A stretch of DNA of 7,454 bases from Phycisphaerae bacterium (GTDB taxonomy: Bacteria; Planctomycetota; Phycisphaerae; SM23-33): assembly GCA_030754715.1 (NCBI GenBank), contig JASLZV010000080.1, positions 1 to 7,454 on the forward strand, given 5' to 3'. Shown here piece after piece: positions 1 to 5,229 of this stretch. Every line of letters begins with the position of its first letter. Position 1 is the first letter of the stretch. A program made the translations under genes and the position numbers. The notes below the pieces were generated by a model that worked only from the letters and a program-made list of their open reading frames with translations, had not been told where the DNA came from and made no database searches.

Positions 1-1502
1 AGCAATTCACCCGGCGTGGTGCGGGCGAAGTTCGGCAGCAGCATCCTCATAAACCCAAAGACGTAGTGCCCCACCCACGTGATTGCGTCGGTTTCCACGC
101 CCGGGCGTATGGAAACCGCATCGGCCAGAAAATTCCTGGCCATCGCGAACGGAAGCAGAGAAAAGCAAAGCATACACGCCACGGGAAACGAAAGCATGCT
201 GCCCGCCGCCACGCTGACGGCCGCGAGAAACACCAACTGGCACAGGATCAGCAGGACCGCGCGGGCGAAATTGCCCTCGAATCCGCCCACCTCATATAGT
301 ACCGCCACGTTTTGCGAAAGGATCGTCACGCGTGCGGACGAGGCGTTAAACAGGGTCAACCGAAGCCGTCCCTCCTCGCTCGCCGCCCGCCCCGACGCCG
401 TCAGGATAACCTTTCGGCGAACCGCCACGGGCAGTGCAAACCACGGTGTTCGAAAGCCCGACTCGTTGGACACCCGCCACAGTCCCGTGAACTGCTGCCC
501 CGGCAGCGAATCCGCCGGCGTGACCTTGTAGGTAATCTGAACGACCGGGTCCACCTGCAATTTCACCCGCTCGCCCTTGCCCAGGGCCCTCAGCCGCCCG
601 CCGGCTGCATCCTCGGCGCCGAACCGGACCCGCATCGCATCGGCCCACAGCCAATCGACACGGGCATCCAGACCGCCCACCTCCACGGGCCTGCCCAACG
701 ACAGGCGAGGCGTCAGGGCGGAGGGAATCCGAAGAGTCATGAAGCCGTGCGGGTCGATGGGCTTTTCCACCGTCGCGGTTTCGGTTATCCGGCGGCCTCG
801 GTCCTCGATGCCCGAGAAGTCCCACTCGATTTGACTATTCGGCGAGACCGGCTGGAACTCCTCGGCGATCTGCTTTTTCAGTTCCTTCTTCAGCAGTTCC
901 GCGGCGCCCTTCTGGTCGCCTCTGGACTGGGACACCCAGGCCGCCAGGGCCTCCTGGTATCGTCCGGCCTTGCGAAGTTCCGCCAATCGTTCCAGGGCCA
1001 TGCCGTCCAAGTCCAGCGGTTCCGGCGCCACGCGCCGGCGTGCGGCGAACACTTCGGACTCCACGGCGCGGCGGTCGATTAGCGACACCGGACCCAGGCG
1101 AGTGGTCGTACGTCCCCGAAGGTACTGCGCAGTAGCATAGATGGCCCCGCCGGACACCGCCAACAGAACCATGTTGAAACCCACCAGGCCAACCCATCGC
1201 CCCACGATATACTGCCACCGGCCCAGCGGCTTGGTAGCCACCGAGAAAACCTGGTGGGTTCTCACGTCGGACGACACCAGCGAGGTACCCACAAAGATCG
1301 TCAGCAGGCTCAGCAGCACGCCGATGACGCCGGTGGAGTAGGCCAGGAAAGCGCGGATCTGTCCGGCCAGCGTGTCGTCGCCGGTCATGACAGCCGGCAG
1401 GACGACCAGCGCCACCACCAGCAGCACCATGAAGGCAGCCGCCATCTTCATCCGCACGCACTGTGCAAAGGTATGCCGCGCAATCGACCAAATGTTCGCC
1501 AT
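1..1502 (-). CDS. ABC-2 type transporter permease, partial (3' end beyond the window)
   Basis: I read this frame by hand from the ATG at 1502-1500. It stays open for 500 codons to the left edge, so the C-terminus is missing. The protein is the membrane half of an exporter whose ATPase is encoded just upstream, 20 bases away. Membrane segments lie at about residues 20-40, 57-73 and 104-123. Residues 78-105 (SSDVRTHQVFSVATKPLGRW, then a GRWVG turn) resemble the coupling region of ABC-2 permeases. Residues 130-410 form a large soluble region: a charged helical part (about 165-215, with a KAGRYQEALAAW stretch), then a beta-rich part to about 405. Membrane segments resume at 412-432 and 435-455, and more may follow. 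The start is supported by the position of the first hydrophobic helix and by a modest GAAGG about 10 bases upstream. The substrate is unknown. The family call is fairly sure, the function is not. Confidence 0.85.
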   Translation of the reverse strand, partial: MANIWSIARHTFAQCVRMKMAAAFMVLLVVALVVLPAVMTGDDTLAGQIRAFLAYSTGVIGVLLSLLTIFVGTSLVSSDVRTHQVFSVATKPLGRWQYIVGRWVGLVGFNMVLLAVSGGAIYATAQYLRGRTTTRLGPVSLIDRRAVESEVFAARRRVAPEPLDLDGMALERLAELRKAGRYQEALAAWVSQSRGDQKGAAELLKKELKKQIAEEFQPVSPNSQIEWDFSGIEDRGRRITETATVEKPIDPHGFMTLRIPSALTPRLSLGRPVEVGGLDARVDWLWADAMRVRFGAEDAAGGRLRALGKGERVKLQVDPVVQITYKVTPADSLPGQQFTGLWRVSNESGFRTPWFALPVAVRRKVILTASGRAASEEGRLRLTLFNASSARVTILSQNVAVLYEVGGFEGNFARAVLLILCQLVFLAAVSVAAGSMLSFPVACMLCFSLLPFAMARNFLADAVSIRPGVETDAITWVGHYVFGFMRMLLPNFARTTPGEL

Positions 1503-1522
1503 TTCCCAAGAGCCTTCAAAGC

Positions 1523-2725
1523 CTAGGAGTCTTCGGGGCCGGTCAGGTCGTCGATGACCTTTCGGTCCCCCTGCGGTTGGTCGACGCCCTGGACGGACTG
1601 CTTGTCTTTCACGATCGGCGGCGCCGGGGTGTCCTCGGGGGCTGTCCGGTCGGCCGAGGCCACCAGTTCATCCAGTACATCCTGTTTCGGCGGCCGGTAA
1701 CCCGGCGACTCGGGCGCCCGGGGCGCTTCGGCGACCGGCCCGCTTGGCGATGGGGGGGCTGTGACAAGTTGTTCGATGACCTCTCGGCCGCCTGGGGCTG
1801 TCTCGGCGCCGGCGCGTAGGAACTCGGCCACTTCCCCGCCCCCCACCGACCCGCCGGTAGCTAGCCGCTGCGACTGGGCCTCTTGCACAATCCGCAGAAA
1901 CAGCGCCTCGAGTTTGTCCCGCGGGGTGGTAACCTCGATGATCCCTCCCCCCTGGTCCCCCAGCACGCCGCGAACCCGCTCCAGCGTATGCTCGTCAAGT
2001 TTCTCGGTGGTAATCTGGGTGAGGTTCTGCTGGGCCAGCAGGTCCCCCACGTTGCCCTCGGCCCGCTGCTGCCCGCCGTACAAGATGCACACGCGGTCGC
2101 ACACGTCTTCCACGTCGGCCAGCAGATGGCTGGACAGCAGCACCGTCTTGTCCCGCCCGGCCAGCGTCCGGATCAGATCCTTGAACTGCCGAGTGCCGAT
2201 CGGGTCCATCCCGGCTGTCGGCTCGTCGAGGATCAGCAGGTCAGGGTCATTAATCAGCGCCTGGGCCAGACCGATGCGGCGCTGCATGCCCTTGGAGTAT
2301 TCTCCCACACGACGATACGCCACCGATGCCAGGCCTACCATCTCCAGAAGCATCTCGATACGCCTGCGGCGCTGACGTCGAGGCTGGCGAAACAACTGGC
2401 CGTAGAACTCCAGGGTCTCCCACGCGTTAAGAAACGGATACAGGTACGACTCTTCCGGCAGGAAGCCGATCCGAGCCTTGATGGCTACGTCACTCGGTCG
2501 CCGCCCGAACACCGCAATCCGCCCGCGCGTCGGAAACAGCAGCCCGAGGATCATCTTCAGCGTGGTGCTCTTACCGGAACCGTTGGGGCCCAGCAGCCCG
2601 AATACTTCCCGGCCGCGGATATCCAGGTCCAGGTCGCACACGGCCGTGACCTTCTCACGCAGCCAGAAGTCGCGGAAAATCTTGGTCAGTTTGACCGTGC
2701 GAACCGGTGTCTCGGTCTCAGGCAT
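1523..2725 (-). CDS. ABC transporter ATP-binding protein with long acidic proline-rich tail
   Basis: This 400-residue ATPase should power the permease encoded 20 bases downstream. The ABC domain is complete. The Walker A motif GPNGSGKST is at 46-54. The Q-loop is at 87-93 (GFLPEES), with Glu in place of the usual Gln, a substitution I know from ABC-2 exporter ATPases. The signature is YSKGMQ at 143-148, Walker B with its catalytic Glu is LLILDEPT at 163-170, the D-loop is at about 171-175, and the switch His is H200. Residues 230-285 look like the small accessory domain of NatA/CcmA-like exporters. From about 285 to 400 the protein becomes low-complexity, rich in Pro, Ala, Glu and Asp, and carries four copies of a short hydrophobic-acidic motif. 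Such ATPases usually end near residue 300-310, so the tail is an addition. The start at 2725 has only a weak ribosome site (AGGGA, rather far upstream), but it begins just before the ABC domain. The stop is TAG. Confidence 0.95.
   Translation of the reverse strand: MPETETPVRTVKLTKIFRDFWLREKVTAVCDLDLDIRGREVFGLLGPNGSGKSTTLKMILGLLFPTRGRIAVFGRRPSDVAIKARIGFLPEESYLYPFLNAWETLEFYGQLFRQPRRQRRRRIEMLLEMVGLASVAYRRVGEYSKGMQRRIGLAQALINDPDLLILDEPTAGMDPIGTRQFKDLIRTLAGRDKTVLLSSHLLADVEDVCDRVCILYGGQQRAEGNVGDLLAQQNLTQITTEKLDEHTLERVRGVLGDQGGGIIEVTTPRDKLEALFLRIVQEAQSQRLATGGSVGGGEVAEFLRAGAETAPGGREVIEQLVTAPPSPSGPVAEAPRAPESPGYRPPKQDVLDELVASADRTAPEDTPAPPIVKDKQSVQGVDQPQGDRKVIDDLTGPEDS
1544..1834 (-). repeat. Four degenerate copies of an xV(A/I/L)(D/E)xL motif in the ATPase tail
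   Basis: Within the ATPase tail, the hexapeptides EVAEFL (residue 298), EVIEQL (315), DVLDEL (349) and KVIDDL (389) share one pattern: a charged residue, Val, an aliphatic or Ala, an acid, any residue, then Leu. They are separated by linkers rich in Pro, Ala, Gly and acids. Copies 1 and 2 are both preceded by Gly-Gly plus a charged residue. This is seen directly. That they are short helical docking motifs is inference. Confidence 0.6.
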
Positions 2726-2752
2726 GGATCTTTATAGGTCCCTGTTTGACGT

Positions 2753-4129
2753 TCACTTCTGGTTTGGGTTCTTCTTGGCCTTGGCCAGTTCGCGGGCAAG
2801 GCGCCTGGCAACTTCCGGGTTCTGCTTGGTAAGCAGGTTGATCTTCCGATCACCCTCTGCCAACAGGATCACTTCCACGGTTGGCGAGGCCAGGATCTCT
2901 TCCAGCGTCTCGGCCCACAGCGCCGACAGCATGAATTCGGGGTTCTGGCGGTACTTCGGAAGCAATTCACTGAACCGCGTGGCGCGCCCCTTGACCGACT
3001 CGATAAAGCGGGTGCTCTCGCCGCCTGCCTCGGCAATGATGCGCGCGGCGCGGCCCTTGGTCTGCGGGCTGGTCAGCACCCTGTTGATCTGTTCAAGCAA
3101 CTCTTCCTGCCCCATGAGATAGCCTTCGTCTTTGGCCCGGACGTACTGTCCGATGAGGTCGAGCTTATCGTTGCCGGGTTCGGTCCGCCCCTTCGTTTTC
3201 ATCCCCTCGTCGCCCAACTCGCCGGCCAGGTCGCCCACCAGTTTCCGGTAACTCTCGCCGGCCGCGTCGCTGAGGATCCCGCGAGCTTCCGACTGGGCCT
3301 CGTCGCGGATCTGCCTGGCACCGCTCTGGGCCTTTTGGGCGGCATCAAAGTCCGGAAGCACCCTCAGCGGCCAGGTGTCACGTGCCATCGCAACGTACGT
3401 CACCTTCAGACCGCTCCGCAAACGATTCAGCCTCTCGTTGGCCCCTCGCATGATCGCGGCCTCAAACGCCTTCTTGTTGGCTCGAATGGCGTCGGCGGTC
3501 CGCACGGCACCGGCTGCAATCGCCGCACTGCATACCACCGAGCGAACTATCTCCCTCGAGTGGGGCATCTTCTTACCCCCCTCGACGGGAACCGGGTCGT
3601 TCACGTTGAGTCTGTACAACAGGCGAGGGTCCCTCGCGCCCTTGCCCCACCCGTCGCGGCTAATCTGGAAGCCGCACTTCAGCCGAACGTGGTAGAGGTT
3701 GTGGTCGCCGGTCAGCAGCGCCCCGTCGTAGCCCGGACGCAGGCCCTTCTCATCCACCTTCCGGTTTCTAAGGTCCCGGGTTCTGTCCTCCGCGGTCTCG
3801 TGCATCCAGAAGTCGTTAATCTCGATCACCTGCTGGGAGATGTCGAATTTCTCAATGCCGCCGACAGGGAACGGCCAGGCGTAGGTCAATCCCTCCTCGG
3901 CCACTGCGACAACCCGCCCGAACCGCGTGATGATGCCCACCTCGGTGGAGTCGATGCCGGTCAGGCCCGTCAGGAGAAAAAGCGCCACCATAACAACCAT
4001 GATTACCGACAGCAGGCGAAAACTCGACCGCAGAGCCTTGGCCAACTCCTGCTGGGCCGGGTCCATTTGCTCCTCGCGCAGGTCAAAATCTCCGCCGCAG
4101 GAACGCTTGTTGTCGATTTCGTTGCCCAT
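2753..4129 (-). CDS. hflK: HflK-like SPFH/band 7 membrane protein (second HflK paralogue)
   Basis: This 458-residue protein has a short polar N-terminus, one membrane helix at about 37-56, then an SPFH/band 7 domain (about 58-260) that should sit outside the membrane, as in HflK. HflK-type landmarks are ITRFGR at 67-72, EEGLTYAWPFP at 78-88, LLTGDHNLYHVRL at 138-150 and the C-terminal LLPKYRQNPEF at 389-399 followed by a WAETLEEIL helix. In known systems HflK pairs with HflC to make a cage that modulates the FtsH protease. It is longer than E. coli HflK (419 residues) because of two additions: a charged loop at about 107-136 and an insertion at about 293-366 between two A(A/G)GES motifs. The gene lies 42 bases after the HflC-like gene and 27 before the ATPase. 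An alternative start at M22 (ATG at 4066) has its own GAGGAG upstream, so the N-terminus is not settled. The stop is TGA. Confidence 0.87.
   Translation of the reverse strand: MGNEIDNKRSCGGDFDLREEQMDPAQQELAKALRSSFRLLSVIMVVMVALFLLTGLTGIDSTEVGIITRFGRVVAVAEEGLTYAWPFPVGGIEKFDISQQVIEINDFWMHETAEDRTRDLRNRKVDEKGLRPGYDGALLTGDHNLYHVRLKCGFQISRDGWGKGARDPRLLYRLNVNDPVPVEGGKKMPHSREIVRSVVCSAAIAAGAVRTADAIRANKKAFEAAIMRGANERLNRLRSGLKVTYVAMARDTWPLRVLPDFDAAQKAQSGARQIRDEAQSEARGILSDAAGESYRKLVGDLAGELGDEGMKTKGRTEPGNDKLDLIGQYVRAKDEGYLMGQEELLEQINRVLTSPQTKGRAARIIAEAGGESTRFIESVKGRATRFSELLPKYRQNPEFMLSALWAETLEEILASPTVEVILLAEGDRKINLLTKQNPEVARRLARELAKAKKNPNQK
4064..4080 (-). promoter_or_regulatory. Ribosome site in front of the alternative start of the second HflK-like gene
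   Basis: Read on the minus strand, GCGAGGAGCAA is followed directly by the in-frame ATG at 4066-4064 (M22 of the annotated protein). The site is a better Shine-Dalgarno match than the one before the upstream ATG at 4129, but its spacing is short. A start here would give a 437-residue protein that keeps the membrane helix. Confidence 0.35.
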
Positions 4130-4132
4130 TGC

Positions 4133-4148
4133 CTGTACCTCTGTACCT
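4133..4148 (-). repeat. Tandem 8-bp repeat over the ribosome site of the second HflK-like gene
   Basis: The plus strand holds two perfect adjacent copies of CTGTACCT, which read AGGTACAG twice on the coding strand and end three bases before the ATG at 4129. The junction creates GAGG with eight bases to the ATG, the likely Shine-Dalgarno site. The repeat is certain. A regulatory meaning is not. Confidence 0.6.
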
Positions 4149-4171
4149 TCCTAACCGCTGTTTCATGCGGG

Positions 4172-5128
4172 CTACTTGCCGGATGCGGATCTCTTCTTCG
4201 TCTCGTCGGGAGCACGCAGGCCCCGCGGCAGAAACGGCCCCTCCCGGAAAAACTTCACCGCGGGAATCTTCGTGCCGTCCAGCCAGATGGTGGCGTTTTC
4301 TCGGAGCCCCTCTCGCAGCGTGTCCAGATATCGCAGGAACATGCCCAGCTCGGGGTTTGCCTCGAACCGGCCGTAGTAACTGGCGGCCTCACGATACCCA
4401 GCCGTTCGAATCTCGTCGGCCTTGCGCTCGGCAAAGGCGATAATCTGGACACGCGCCCTCTCGGCGCGGGCCTTTATCGCCTCGGCCTGCGCCTTGCCCA
4501 GCGACTGGTAACGGTCAACTTCGTTTCGGCGTTCCTCCTTCATCGCGTCAATCACCGCCTCGGACGCCCCCTCGGCCAGGCCGAGGCTCTTGAGGCCCAC
4601 CATCACAATCTCCACGCCGTACTCGTCTTCCACTTCCTTTTTCAGCAGGGCGAGTATCTCCGCCTCGATCTGAACCAGTTTCATCTGCCCCGGATCGGTA
4701 TTGACGAAGTCCTGCATCGGATAGTCCGGGATCACGTCCCCCTGCTTGCTCAGCAACCGGTCGCGAATCTGCCGGCGGGCGGCCTTGATGCTCTTGATCG
4801 CGGTTTGAAACTTCAGTGGATCCTTGATACGCCAGGCGCAGTACATCGTCACTATGATGTTCTGCTTGTCGAAAGTCTGTAGTTCCGTGTTGGACGATTC
4901 AAACACGTCGATCCGCCCGTCGTATCGAACCAGTTTCTCCACGGGGTAAATCCATTTCGCCCCCAGGCCGGCGTCGCGGTCCTCCCGGCCGTCCAGTACC
5001 CGCGTGGTCTTGCCGAATGTCTTGACCAGCACCAAGTCCGTGGACGGCACGGTAAAGGCCACCGTGCCCGCCGCCAGTAGCACCATCGCCACCGCCGCCA
5101 GAACAATCAGCCCCATGTGTCTTTTCAT
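4172..5128 (-). CDS. hflC: HflC-like SPFH/band 7 membrane protein
   Basis: This 318-residue protein has a single N-terminal membrane anchor (about 6-26) followed directly by a band 7 domain. It matches HflC, the partner of HflK in the cage around FtsH: LVLVKTFGK at 32-40, LQTFDKQNIIVTMYCAWRIK at 83-102, YGVEIVMVGLKSLGL at 170-184, MKEERRNEVDRYQSLGKAQA at 196-215, and the C-terminal FEANPELGMFLRYLDTLREG at 255-274 ending in a KFFREGPF strand. E. coli HflC has 334 residues. The insert it carries before the GIEV-type strand is absent here, and the coiled-coil region has normal length. An in-frame ATG at 5215 would add 29 mostly polar residues. I prefer 5128 because a strong purine-rich ribosome site precedes it and the membrane anchor then starts at once. 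It sits between two HflK-like genes, with 101 bases before it and 42 after. The stop is TAG. Confidence 0.9.
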   Translation of the reverse strand: MKRHMGLIVLAAVAMVLLAAGTVAFTVPSTDLVLVKTFGKTTRVLDGREDRDAGLGAKWIYPVEKLVRYDGRIDVFESSNTELQTFDKQNIIVTMYCAWRIKDPLKFQTAIKSIKAARRQIRDRLLSKQGDVIPDYPMQDFVNTDPGQMKLVQIEAEILALLKKEVEDEYGVEIVMVGLKSLGLAEGASEAVIDAMKEERRNEVDRYQSLGKAQAEAIKARAERARVQIIAFAERKADEIRTAGYREAASYYGRFEANPELGMFLRYLDTLREGLRENATIWLDGTKIPAVKFFREGPFLPRGLRAPDETKKRSASGK

Positions 5129-5145
5129 CTTTCCATTCCTTCCGC
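5129..5145 (-). promoter_or_regulatory. Ribosome binding site that fixes the hflC-like start
   Basis: On the coding strand GCGGAAGGAATGGAAAG immediately precedes the ATG at 5128. GGAAGGA is a good Shine-Dalgarno match at a workable distance, which favours this start over the ATG at 5215. Confidence 0.6.
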
Positions 5146-5158
5146 TGTTGAACTTCAC

Positions 5159-5172
5159 CGGTCGGCCGACCG
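5159..5172. repeat. Perfect 14-bp palindrome in the gap before the hflC-like gene
   Basis: CGGTCGGCCGACCG is identical to its own reverse complement. It lies in the only long gap of the cluster (5129-5229). It could be an operator or chance in GC-rich DNA. With no loop it is not a good RNA hairpin or terminator, and no T-run follows it on the transcribed strand. Confidence 0.5.
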
Positions 5173-5181
5173 CAAATCCGC

Positions 5182-5196
5182 TGCCGTCACACGGCA
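5182..5196. repeat. Short inverted repeat (6-bp arms, 3-base loop) in the same gap
   Basis: TGCCGT, a CAC spacer, then ACGGCA can form a small hairpin in the message between the stop of the first gene and the hflC-like start. No T-run follows in the direction of transcription, so it does not look like an intrinsic terminator. Confidence 0.4.
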
Positions 5197-5229
5197 CGGG
5201 AATTCGCAGCCACAATTCCGGGCCTCCGG

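Noticed and set aside
1..10. AGCAATTCAC occurs at the left edge and again at 2961-2970.
   Set aside because: A single 10-base match between two coding regions is expected by chance. Flanks differ.
84..93. Frame and edge effects near the left end, looked at as a possible gene end or frameshift in the permease.
   Set aside because: Reading codon by codon showed no stop between 1502 and 3, and the last residues are still membrane-protein-like, so the gene simply continues beyond the window.
312..1082. Plus-strand open frame of 256 codons.
   Set aside because: It is antisense to the permease, whose frame gives convincing membrane helices and ABC-2 features.
835..1509. Minus-strand open frame of 224 codons starting close to the permease start.
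   Set aside because: Its Gly/Arg-rich translation is the neighbouring frame of the permease. The permease frame is open to the window edge and gives a sensible membrane protein.
1883..2737. Plus-strand open frame of 284 codons.
   Set aside because: It is antisense to the ABC ATPase, which has every expected nucleotide-binding motif.
3335..4882. Plus-strand open frame of 515 codons crossing two SPFH genes.
   Set aside because: It is antisense to two well-supported band 7 genes, its translation is rich in His, Pro, Arg and Gln with no recognisable domain, and long antisense frames are common in GC-rich DNA.
5129..5215. A 29-residue N-terminal extension of the HflC-like protein from an ATG at 5215.
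   Set aside because: The extension is polar, precedes the membrane anchor without purpose, and the internal ATG has a strong ribosome site.
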